Shown one piece after another: positions 1 to 8,900 of a DNA stretch of 64,000 nucleotides. Made by a program: the position numbers and the translations under genes. Position 1 is the first letter of the stretch; every line of letters starts with the position of its first letter. Below the pieces are notes generated by a model. It was not told the origin of the DNA, did no database searches, and worked only from the letters and a program-made list of their open reading frames with translations. The stretch comes from Oxalobacteraceae bacterium (GTDB lineage: Bacteria; Pseudomonadota; Gammaproteobacteria; Burkholderiales; Burkholderiaceae_D): the NCBI GenBank assembly GCA_013284265.1, contig JABTBR010000030.1, positions 19,585 through 83,584 of the forward strand. Direction: 5' to 3'.

Positions 1-228
1 TTAAAAATTGGCAACATGCAGATTATACATATTAGTTTCCATTAAGCACCAAATTTAGTGATTTAAGGAAAGGCTTGCGCGCTCAATGGATTCAATCCTT
101 AACGACATCGAGCTCTGGCAAGCCCTCCACAAGCACTCAGTTGCTGTGTCCGTGCCGTCCAACGGGATACTATCTTTTTGCAATTAACACAAAATTTTCC
201 GCTCTGGTAACTACACTTGTAAAATGGC

Positions 229-1086
229 ATGAAACACGTATTCATCGCGCTTCGAGCGCGTCCGACAATGACCGCTCCAGCCTACTTAAAACTTCTTACA
301 AACACGGGCAAGGTTGTCCAAACCGATGAAGGGCAGTCTGTCCCCATCTGGGAGCTCACGGTCCCGCCCAGTGATGACCCTTGCCTGAAAGACTGGGCCA
401 CACAGTTTCGCCAAAATTACTGCCCCGACTCTGATATAGATGCTCTTCGGGATGGTACGGGCCTTACCCGTTCCCAGTACCTGTTGGACTTTGCTTTCCC
501 TGATGAGAAAGTCGCACCAGGCCCCTCAATCCGTGCAGGCGATTTTGCGGAACTGCTAATTTCCGACTACGTTGAGCACGTTCTTGGCTATTGGGTTCCT
601 CGGGGCAAGTACAGCGAAAAAGAAAGCCGGAACGAATCAGCAAAAGGCGTAGATATTCTTGGGTTCAAAGTTGCAAGCTTAGGAAAGGCAGACCCAAGTG
701 ATGAGCTTTTAACTTATGAAGTAAAAGCTCAGCTATCGGAAACCTCATACAACGCAAAGCTCCAGGAAGCAATCGACCACTCACACAAAGATTATTTACG
801 TGCAGCCATTTCGTTGAATGCAACCAAGCGTCGATTTATCAAAGGTAAGGACGACAATAAAATTGGTCTGATTGCGCGATTTCAAAATAAAAATGATAGA
901 CCATTTCTATATAAATCTGGAGCAGCAACAATGCTCTCAACCACCGCGTTTGATGAAAAAAAATTGAAATCTTCTACTGTAGTAAATCACATCAACGAGA
1001 AAAATCTACAGCTAATTGTTATTAAGGGCTCAGGCCTTATGGCCTTGGCTCATGCTATTTACAAGCGAGCTGCTGATGAAGCCTGA
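229..1086 (+). CDS. hamA: Hachiman anti-phage protein HamA (DUF1837, PD-(D/E)XK nuclease-like)
   Basis: A 285-residue protein of the HamA/DUF1837 type, the predicted nuclease effector of the Hachiman defence system. Visible PD-(D/E)XK-like residues are Glu108 in the helix GDFAELLISDYVE, Asp142 in GVDILGF, and Glu164/Lys166 in LTYEVKAQ. These match the usual E...D...ExK nuclease core. In characterised Hachiman systems HamA is a DNase that works with the HamB helicase. The downstream helicase gene overlaps its 3' end by 11 bases, as expected of a coupled pair. No good ribosome binding site is visible. A second ATG at 268 would give a 272-residue protein. The gene is visibly AT-richer than the rest of the window, which suggests horizontal transfer. 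The family call rests on the motifs together with the partner gene. Confidence 0.82.
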   Translation: MKHVFIALRARPTMTAPAYLKLLTNTGKVVQTDEGQSVPIWELTVPPSDDPCLKDWATQFRQNYCPDSDIDALRDGTGLTRSQYLLDFAFPDEKVAPGPSIRAGDFAELLISDYVEHVLGYWVPRGKYSEKESRNESAKGVDILGFKVASLGKADPSDELLTYEVKAQLSETSYNAKLQEAIDHSHKDYLRAAISLNATKRRFIKGKDDNKIGLIARFQNKNDRPFLYKSGAATMLSTTAFDEKKLKSSTVVNHINEKNLQLIVIKGSGLMALAHAIYKRAADEA

Positions 1087-4000
1087 GTATCGAAGCAAAA
1101 ATATTCTAAAGATTACCCGTTCAAAGGGAAAGATGTATGAGTTTGGGATTGATGAATCTCACCATATCGCTATCCCGGAAGGAGTCGAACCGGCTTCACT
1201 GTTTTTGCTAACCGTCGGCATTCTTGGCGATTATGCGGCTGAGATAGCGAATGCTCCTGACGCTGAGATTTTTCCGGGCGAGGAACTCCAGTTTGCCGCC
1301 AAGTTCTTTGATGCCTATCTCGCTTCAAAGTTTGATGACGCCCCAACACAGGATGTTCTTTTACTGGCATCCGCTGCTTACTATCTTGCTGAGCGTCCCG
1401 GCAGCAGCTTTGTTCTTGCAAAGAGACTGGTCAGTACTGCGGACGACGATATCGTTGAAAATTTTCTGCGTTGGTTGTTGAATGCGAAGTGGACCGAGCC
1501 GCTAACAGGCTCGGGGGCATTTTCTGAGAAAATTTACTCCCTCTCTGTCGAGATTTCGAATCATTTTATTTTAGGGTTCCCAGGGGCTAGTGCTTTGCAC
1601 GATTCGTTTTCCACTTTGCGGAAGACAGTGTATCAATGGGGAACAGCGAGGAATTTGCTTTTCACTGATTTGGTGGTGGCCGTGGCTGCAATGCGCGTGG
1701 AGGCTTCGTCCTGGGAGTTGCTGCCTCGTTACACCGGATTGCCTGCCTCACTGTGGGCCACTGCGTTGCAGCACCCCCACTTCCCGAAGGAGCTTTGGCC
1801 ATCTCAGGTTTTGTTAGGCATGAATGGCATCTACAACGGTGTCTCAGGTTTGGTGCAAATGCCTACCAGTGCGGGCAAAACACGTTCGCTCGAAATCATT
1901 TTGCGAAGTGCCTTTCTGTCCGGCCGTGCGAAGCTTGCGATTGTTGTCGTACCCTTCAGGGCCCTATGTCATGAGGTCGGCGGTTCACTGCGCGAATCGT
2001 TTGCATCTGATGATGTAAAAGTCGACGAACTTAGTGACGCTCTGCAAATGGACTTTGTGGCGGAGATAGCTGAAATCTTCGGGGGGGAGGCACCTTCTAC
2101 AAAATACATTCTAGTCCTTACTCCGGAAAAATTACTGTATGTACTAAGGCAGCAGCCCACTCTGTCCCAGCAAATTGGTCTCGTTGCCTACGACGAAGGC
2201 CATCAATTTGATACTGGCTCTCGCGGTATCGTGTATGAATTATTGCTGACAGAACTGAAGGCTATACTTCCGCAAAATGTCCAGACTATTCTTATCTCTG
2301 CCGTAATTAAAAATGCTACCCCTGTAGCGAATTGGCTGATTGGAGAGGGTGCAGTTGTAGTTGATGGAACTACGCTTTTCCCCACAGCACGGTCCATCGC
2401 GTTCGCGTCGTGGCTGGAAACCGCTGGCCAACTTCGATTCTTTGATGAAAGGCCTGTGCGCCGAGACAAGTATGACTATTTCGTGCCTAGGGTAATTGAA
2501 CAGCAGGATTTGTTTAAAAAGCCAAGGGAAAAGCAACGAAAGTTTCCTGAAAAAGGAAAAGAGGCTGCTAAGGATGTTTCACTGTACTTGGGAATCTCAC
2601 TGGTACCTCAAGGTGCTGTTGCCGTCTTTTGCGGAAAAAAGGATACTGCGGAGGGAATGGCCAAGCGAATAGTTGAGGTTTACGCACGGCAGTATTTGAA
2701 GGCCGCCCCAAATAATTTTTCTGACCGAGGTGAAATCAAGGCCATGACGGCGTTGCTTGGCAAACATTTTGGTGAAGTGTCCTACCTTTTTAAGGCCGCA
2801 GAGTTGGGTTGCTTTGTTCATCATGGCAATACCCCACATGGTATTCGGTTAGCAGTTGAATACGGCATGCAAAAGAGTTTGCTGAAATTCGTTATTTGTA
2901 CCTCCACCCTTGCACAGGGAGTCAACCTTCCGATTAGATACTTAATTGTCTCAAGTATTTATCAAGCGGGCGAACAAATCAAAACTCGGGATTTCCTCAA
3001 CCTTATCGGACGTGCCGGACGCGCAGGCATGCATACCGAGGGCTTAGTAATTTTTGCGGATTCGTCCGTCATTGATGACACGGTATCCAAGGCGTGGCAA
3101 TTTGACATGTCAGCCAATCTGATGGCCCCGGAAAAGTCTGAGGACACCTCAAGTTCGTTGCTAACCATTGTAGCGCCGATACGCGATGCAACTAAAAAGC
3201 TTATTCTTCCAATGCCTTTTTCGGATTTAACTCAACTGCTTGTTGCAACGGATGAACAAATAGTCCAATGGGCTCATCTGAAGGTGCTCGCGGTTCAAGG
3301 ATTTACTGCCGAGTGGCTAATTAAGCAACTAAAGAAAAAACGTCGGCTCCAAAGAGCGCTCGAGAGCTATCTGATGTCAAATCGCGGCTTTGATACACCG
3401 GACGAGTTCCAGAGTCGTGCTGCGTCCTTATCCGAAGCCACATTGGCCTTCTCAATAGCGACGGACGAACAGAAGGAGCAGTTGCAAATATTGTTCCGAA
3501 CGGTAGCGATTTACGTTGATGGGTTGGCACCGCGACAGGACAAGCAACACATCTATGCAAAAACGCTGCTGGGCGTTGCCGACGCCCGTTCGGTTGAAGA
3601 ATGGGTTGAACAGAATAGAGAATCCTTGCTCAGCTTCCAGACCAACGAAGAATGGTTGAAGGCGATTTGGCCTCTCTTTCAGGCATTACTAGACAGTATG
3701 TTCTTCCATTCTGTTCTTCCTCCGAATGTTGCCTATTTGCTAGCCCAATTGTGGATTAACTCTGCGCCTTATTCCTCAATTTTTGGCGGTGCCAAGCTGA
3801 TGGAGGGAACTCGGCCATGGGGAGAAGGAACCAGAAAATTGACCGAGCTCGATATTATGGAGTTTTTAGAAAAGCAGTTGTGCTTTGACTGCTCCTTGAT
3901 TGTATCTGCTGTCTCACAATTTCTTTTTGGAAGTAATCTAGTAAGCGAAGAAGCCATTGTCTTGCAATTTTTCCAGAAATCTCTTAAGTATGGCCTTAAA

Positions 4001-4198
4001 GACCGCTTGTCGATATCTATTTTTGACGCCGGGTTGGCAGATAGGGTGATTGCAACTGACGTAGCGGAGGGGCTACGAAGCGGTGGCTACAGCGAACAAT
4101 ACGTGTCAAATGCTTTTAAAACGCATCGACCGGTCATTGCAGCATCAATTGCGCAGTATCCAGCCTACTTTAAAAATATCTTGGAAAATATTAGATAA
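1076..4198 (+). CDS. hamB: Hachiman anti-phage helicase HamB
   Basis: A large superfamily 2 helicase of about 1040 residues. Motif I is MPTSAGKT (about residue 262), motif II is DEGH in VAYDEGHQF (about 372), motif III is SAV (about 407), and motif VI is GRAGRAG (about 645), which is Ski2-like. The C-terminal 350 residues are helical and unassigned. HamB is the sensing helicase of Hachiman and controls the HamA nuclease. The start at ATG 1076 overlaps the hamA stop by 11 bases. An internal ATG at 1133 follows AAAGGGAAAG and could be the true start. The longest open frame begins further upstream at 1016, inside hamA, and is unlikely. Base composition matches hamA and differs from the GC-rich genes downstream. 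An alternative is another two-gene helicase-nuclease defence type, but DUF1837 next to this helicase is diagnostic of Hachiman. Confidence 0.85.
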   Translation: MKPEYRSKNILKITRSKGKMYEFGIDESHHIAIPEGVEPASLFLLTVGILGDYAAEIANAPDAEIFPGEELQFAAKFFDAYLASKFDDAPTQDVLLLASAAYYLAERPGSSFVLAKRLVSTADDDIVENFLRWLLNAKWTEPLTGSGAFSEKIYSLSVEISNHFILGFPGASALHDSFSTLRKTVYQWGTARNLLFTDLVVAVAAMRVEASSWELLPRYTGLPASLWATALQHPHFPKELWPSQVLLGMNGIYNGVSGLVQMPTSAGKTRSLEIILRSAFLSGRAKLAIVVVPFRALCHEVGGSLRESFASDDVKVDELSDALQMDFVAEIAEIFGGEAPSTKYILVLTPEKLLYVLRQQPTLSQQIGLVAYDEGHQFDTGSRGIVYELLLTELKAILPQNVQTILISAVIKNATPVANWLIGEGAVVVDGTTLFPTARSIAFASWLETAGQLRFFDERPVRRDKYDYFVPRVIEQQDLFKKPREKQRKFPEKGKEAAKDVSLYLGISLVPQGAVAVFCGKKDTAEGMAKRIVEVYARQYLKAAPNNFSDRGEIKAMTALLGKHFGEVSYLFKAAELGCFVHHGNTPHGIRLAVEYGMQKSLLKFVICTSTLAQGVNLPIRYLIVSSIYQAGEQIKTRDFLNLIGRAGRAGMHTEGLVIFADSSVIDDTVSKAWQFDMSANLMAPEKSEDTSSSLLTIVAPIRDATKKLILPMPFSDLTQLLVATDEQIVQWAHLKVLAVQGFTAEWLIKQLKKKRRLQRALESYLMSNRGFDTPDEFQSRAASLSEATLAFSIATDEQKEQLQILFRTVAIYVDGLAPRQDKQHIYAKTLLGVADARSVEEWVEQNRESLLSFQTNEEWLKAIWPLFQALLDSMFFHSVLPPNVAYLLAQLWINSAPYSSIFGGAKLMEGTRPWGEGTRKLTELDIMEFLEKQLCFDCSLIVSAVSQFLFGSNLVSEEAIVLQFFQKSLKYGLKDRLSISIFDAGLADRVIATDVAEGLRSGGYSEQYVSNAFKTHRPVIAASIAQYPAYFKNILENIR

Positions 4199-4667
4199 GA
4201 ATTCGGAATTGCTATAGTTCGGACGGGCTTGCTATGCTAAATTATCGTTTCATTTCTGGGAGAACATATGTTGTCATATTCTGAATGACAGGCACAAATT
4301 GCTAAGCTTCAAAAACAAGCCGATGCGGCACGTACATCCGAGCTGGCTGCACTCTAACGTTTTCGAGGAGGTGCAGGCCTCATACGTAGCAGCACTGCGA
4401 GAATTTGGGCAGTCAATTCTCCGCGCGGCCAACGTGCCGACACCTGCAGATTTTGATGCACGAGTGACGAATTCGACAGCTAGATGCGTTCTGCGATGAC
4501 TGGGTTCCGAAGGTCTATAATTTGCACCACCATCCAATGAAACGCGTTATTGCCTCGCTTCCAATCGTCCGCTCAGCCAACTTGAGACGGGATCGAAAAA
4601 TAAAACCCGGAAGAAGTATCAAGAATGCAAGCAGCGCTGGAAAGGCGACATTCATGCAAGACGAACG
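4199..4667. other. degenerate intergenic stretch after the Hachiman locus
   Basis: This stretch of about 470 bases has mixed composition and no convincing intact gene. Short open frames are present (for example 4299-4499), but none has a clear ribosome binding site or a recognisable family. It contains an H-NS-like remnant at 4268-4357 and further broken protein-like segments in shifting frames. It reads as decayed accessory DNA at the border between the acquired defence genes and the GC-rich chromosome. Confidence 0.5.
4268..4357 (+). pseudogene. remnant of an H-NS-type nucleoid protein gene
   Basis: An ATG with GGGAGA five bases upstream opens a frame reading MLSYSE, then an in-frame TGA, then QAQIAKLQKQADAARTSEL and a second stop. 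The start and spacing are those of a real gene. The amino-terminal coiled-coil pattern resembles betaproteobacterial H-NS family proteins, in which the interrupted codon could once have been TGG. No AT-hook-like carboxy-terminal DNA-binding domain follows. I therefore read it as a broken 5' fragment. The similarity is judged from memory of the family and is short. Confidence 0.4.
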
Positions 4668-4871
4668 TCAGCGCGGGATACCAGCCTTGGGGACAAATTT
4701 CACTTCAACGCGAGTACCATCTTCGCGCCGAATGAAAAAAGGTTCCGCATCGGCACTTTGCGCGCCGGCGCTGCTACCTTGCCTATTCGCCAAAAACAGG
4801 CGCAACTGCGCCCTCGAACCAGACTCGGCAAGAATTTCAGTGGCAAGTTTGCTTTTTAGCGCTCTCATTAC
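4668..4871 (-). CDS. small protein of unknown function
   Basis: An open frame of 67 codons starts at the ATG of MRALKSKLATEILAESG, about 47 bases downstream of astE on the same strand. The sequence looks protein-like: a helical first half, a small-residue linker, then a strand-rich end (FFIRREDGTRVEVKFVP). No family is recognised. The ribosome binding site is weak (GAAGTA). An upstream ATG at 4916 would add 15 residues. It could be a trailing gene of the ast transcript or a chance frame. Confidence 0.35.
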   Translation of the reverse strand, partial: VMRALKSKLATEILAESGSRAQLRLFLANRQGSSAGAQSADAEPFFIRREDGTRVEVKFVPKAGIPR

Positions 4872-4918
4872 TTCAATATGGCACAAAAAAAGCCAAGCGC
4901 AATGGATGGAGCGCAAAG

Positions 4919-5974
4919 TCAGCTGCTGCGCACCACCATCAACCCAGCCCGCAGGCCAACGCGCACGTCGGGGTTGGGGAAAACCACCAGCTCTTCAGGA
5001 TGTTTGACGGTATAGACAGTGTCGCCGTCACGGGCGATTTCGTCGCCCTGCTTCATTGCCGTGAAATTCTGCGTGTTGCGGTCGAAAGCCATGCGGAAGT
5101 CGTCGCTGAGCTTGATGATTTCCTGCGCGAACTTGAACACTTGGGCTTCGATGGTCGGCGCACCGGAAGGCGCACCGCGCAGCAGACGGTTCAAGGCCTG
5201 TGACACATCGGCAAACTGGCTCAGATCGTTCTGGCCCAGCGTGCCGACGCGTCCCAGTTCCACCGTACTGCCGGCGGCCGCGTGATGCTCGGCGGAGTAA
5301 TAGCTGTAGGTGCCTGCCGATTGCGGGTTCATGATGATGGCGCCAATGCCTGCCTCGCCCAGCCAGCCGATCAGGGCTGCCTTGGCGTCGTCGGCGATCA
5401 GGTCAGGCACGATCGCGAACGTCGGGTAGACCGACGGCCGGATCGCGGTGTGCAGGTCCAGGTGCCAGCGCACCGGACCCGCACCGTCAAAGAACGCGGA
5501 GGTAACGGCGATCAGCTCATCGGCGCGCACCGCTTCCACGGCGCTGGCCAGCGAACCGCGCTGAGGACGAAACATGCGGTTCAGGTCAGCGTCGATGAAG
5601 CGCTTGCCGGCCCGGATCGCAGCGATATTCCCCACACAGATCAACAGATCCACAGCCAGCGCGCTGGCCTGCTGCGACAAGGCGTCGAGCAGATGCGCCA
5701 GCACTTCAATCGGGCCAGTCTCGTCGCCATGCACGCCGACCGAGACAACCACGCTGGCGCGCTGCTCAGCGCCAGCATCGGCCTGCGCCTTGATTTGCAG
5801 GATGCCGTCGGCCGGCAGGGTGACGGCAAAACCGGCCGCCGCAAATTTCGCGGCGACGGCGCTGAAATCCGCCTCTGCCAGAGCCCTGACGGCCTCCGAC
5901 AGCGGCGCGCCATTGGCGGGCAACTTGGTGGACAAGTTGGCCGATTGAGCTGGGTGTGCTTCCATTTTCTCCAT
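4919..5974 (-). CDS. astE: succinylglutamate desuccinylase AstE
   Basis: The last step of the arginine succinyltransferase pathway: hydrolysis of N-succinylglutamate to glutamate and succinate by a zinc carboxypeptidase-like enzyme. The zinc site is visible as GVHGDETGP (His and Glu) and HLDLHTAIR (His). The catalytic glutamate lies in STVELGRVG. About 351 residues, slightly longer than usual. The chosen start (MEKMEAHPA) lies 5 bases after the gdhB stop, so the two genes are probably translated together. The next ATG at 5965 follows GGAGAA closely and is an alternative. It is the most distal gene of the operon and is separated from astB by the glutamate dehydrogenase gene. Confidence 0.9.
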   Translation of the reverse strand: MEKMEAHPAQSANLSTKLPANGAPLSEAVRALAEADFSAVAAKFAAAGFAVTLPADGILQIKAQADAGAEQRASVVVSVGVHGDETGPIEVLAHLLDALSQQASALAVDLLICVGNIAAIRAGKRFIDADLNRMFRPQRGSLASAVEAVRADELIAVTSAFFDGAGPVRWHLDLHTAIRPSVYPTFAIVPDLIADDAKAALIGWLGEAGIGAIIMNPQSAGTYSYYSAEHHAAAGSTVELGRVGTLGQNDLSQFADVSQALNRLLRGAPSGAPTIEAQVFKFAQEIIKLSDDFRMAFDRNTQNFTAMKQGDEIARDGDTVYTVKHPEELVVFPNPDVRVGLRAGLMVVRSS

Positions 5975-5979
5975 TCGTC

Positions 5980-8900
5980 TTATGCCGTGGTTGCGGTCGT
6001 CGCTTCCGACAGCGCCCACACGTCCAGCATGGCTTGCTCCAGATCCGAGGCGGCGCTGTAGCCGGACAGGCCCAGCGTGCAGGTCACCACTTCCACGGCT
6101 TCCACCGCGTCATGGCCATCGGTCGCGCGTTGCAGCACTTGCTGCAACAGACGTTGCTGGGTACGACGCAGCGCTTGCTGAGCATAGTTGCGCAGCTGTT
6201 CCTGCGAGCGCGTTTGCGCCGGCAGTTTCAGGCCGCGTTCCAGCGTGTCGATACCAGCCTGGCCACGCAGCGCCATGCCCACCTGCAGGAAGGCCGGCAG
6301 GTCCATGCCCGCCGGACGGCTGACCGACAGCGCGGCAAACACGAAGGCCGCCACGGCTTCAATCGCATCGACCGCTTTCCATGCCTGTACAAAGGCAGGA
6401 CGCAGGCCGGCAACGGTATCGGCTTCGGACTCGCTATCGGCAGGTGTCAGCTGTTGCAGCATCTCCGGCTTGGCGAACAGGCGGGTGAGTTCCTGCAGGC
6501 CGCCAGCGGCGCGCAGCTGTTCGGCCGGAACCGACAGCACGCCTTCGATGGCGGATTTGAGCAACGCGCGGGTGCGGCCATCAACCTTGATCGAGATCGC
6601 GCGCGGCACGTTCAGCGCATCGGCATCCAGCGCCTCAAACACCGGCGCCATATTCAGCGCGGACCAGGACTGGCCCCATGCCAGGATCACGTCGGCTTCG
6701 TCCTTGCCATGATCGTTGGCCAGGTCGCGCAGCATCAGCGGACCGCAGCGGTTGACCGATTCATTGGCCAGTACGGTGGCCAGGATCGCATTGGCCAGCG
6801 GGTGCGCCAGCGCGCTGCGGGTGGCCACCAGCAGATCAGGGAAGTAAGGCTTGAGGATGGACTCGGCCCAGCTTGCGTCCGTCAGCGGCAACGCCGACAG
6901 GATGCGCTTGAAGCGGTTCTTGACGTTGGCGATCACCACCGCCAGTTCCGGCGTGGTCAGGCCGCGGCCATCGATCTTGCGGCGCGCCAGTTCGGCCACC
7001 GTCGGCAGCTGTTCCAGTTCGCGCGACAGCGCGCCCTCTTCTTCCAGGCTGGCGATCAGGGCGGCGTAGCCATCCTGTACCGCGCTTTCCGACTGGGCTT
7101 GCGCTTCGCGTACCAGCAGGTGGGTTTGCAGGGTGTTGTCGCGCAGGACCAGCCGCTCGATGTCGGCCGTCATTTCGTTCAGCACGCGGTTGCGGTCCGC
7201 TTCGCTCAGTTGGCCGGCGTTCATTTCCACGTCCAGCCACATCTTGGCGTTCACTTCATGGTCGGAGCAATCCACACCGGCCGAGTTGTCGATCGCATCG
7301 GTGAAGATGCGGCCGCCGGCCAGCGCGAATTCGATACGGCCCGACTGGGTCGCTCCCAGATTGCCGCCTTCGGCGACGACCTTGCAGCGCAGCTGATTGC
7401 CGTCGACGCGGATATTGTCGTTGGCGCGGTCTTTCACCTGGGCGTGGGTTTCAGTAGAGGACTTGATGTAGGTACCGATACCGCCGTTGTAGAACAGGTC
7501 CACCGGCGCCAGCAGGATGCGGTGCATCAGCTCTTCCGGCGGCAGCACGGTTTCTTCGATATCGAGCGCGGCGCGGATCTGCGGCGACAGCTCGATGCTG
7601 CGGGCGTTACGTGGGAACACGCCGCCGCCTGCCGAGATCAGTTCCTTGTTGTAGTCTTCCCACGAGGAGCGCGGCAGCGCGAACATGCGCTCGCGTTCAG
7701 CGAAGGACACCGCGACGTCCGGGGTCGGATCGAGGAAGATGTGGCGATGGTCGAAGGCGGCCAGTACTTTCAGTTGACGCGACAGCAGCACGCCGTTACC
7801 GAACACGTCGCCCGACATGTCGCCCACGCCGACCATGGTGATCGGCGTGGTGTTCATATCGTGATCGAGTTCGTAGAAGTGGCGCTTGACCGCTTCGAAC
7901 GCGCCCTTGGCGGTGATACCCATTTTCTTGTGGTCGTAACCGTTCGAACCACCCGAGGCGAACGCGTCGCCCAGCCAGAAGCCGCGCTTGACGGCGATGC
8001 CGTTGGCGATGTCGGAGAAGGTCGCGGTGCCCTTGTCGGCAGCCACCACCAGATACGGGTCGGCGCTGTCGTAGCAGATGGTGTCGGCAGGCGAGACGAT
8101 ATTGCCCAGCACGCGGTTGTCGGTCACTTCCAGCAGGCTGGCGATGAACAGGCGATAGACTGCTTCGCCTTCGGCCGCCACGGTTTCACGCACGGCGTCC
8201 TTCGGCATCTGCTTGCAAACGAAGCCGCCCTTGGCGCCGGCCGGCACGATGACGGCGTTCTTCACCATCTGCGCCTTCACCAGGCCCAGCACCTCGGTGC
8301 GGTAATCTTCCATCCGGTCCGACCAGCGCAGACCGCCGCGGGCGACCGGGCCGCCGCGCAGGTGCACGCCTTCGAAGCGGCGCGAGAACACGAAGATCTC
8401 GCGGAAAGGACGCGGTTCCGGCACCAGCGCCAGGCTGCTGGTATCGAACTTGAAGATGATCTTGTCGCCCTTCTGTTCGTTCTGGAAGTAGTTGGTACGC
8501 AGCGTCGCCAGCATCAGGTCGGACACGGCGCCCAGGATTTCTTCGCTGTCGGCGTGATTGATCTTGGCAAGGCTGCCTTTGATAGCCAGCATGGTCTCGC
8601 GCGCGGCGGCACGGGTGGCTTCGTCCAGCGCAGGATCGAAGCGTTGCAGGAAGGCGTCCACCAGCTGTTTGACCACCACCGGCTGCTTGCGCAGGCTCTC
8701 GGCGATGTAGCGCACCGAGAAGCGGCTGCCGGCCTGGCGCCAGTAGCTCATGTAGGCGCGCACCAGTTGAATCTGGCGCATGCTCAGGCCACCTTCGATG
8801 ACCAGGCCATTCAGGCGGCCATCTTCGGCTTCGTCGTTGAACAGCGCGGCGAACAGTTCCTGTGCCACCGGCACCACGTTCGGCTGCGCCAGTTTGGCGG

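Noticed and set aside
75..329. Short open frame overlapping the start of hamA
   Set aside because: No ribosome site, no family resemblance, and it overlaps hamA in another frame.
4870..4918. Possible terminator after astE
   Set aside because: GCGC pairs and a T-run exist on the minus strand, but the stem is only about 4 bp with a long loop, too weak to claim.
4522..5007. Plus-strand open frame of 161 codons running into the 3' end of astE
   Set aside because: The second part is antisense to astE and the first part shows only broken protein-like segments with no coherent domain.
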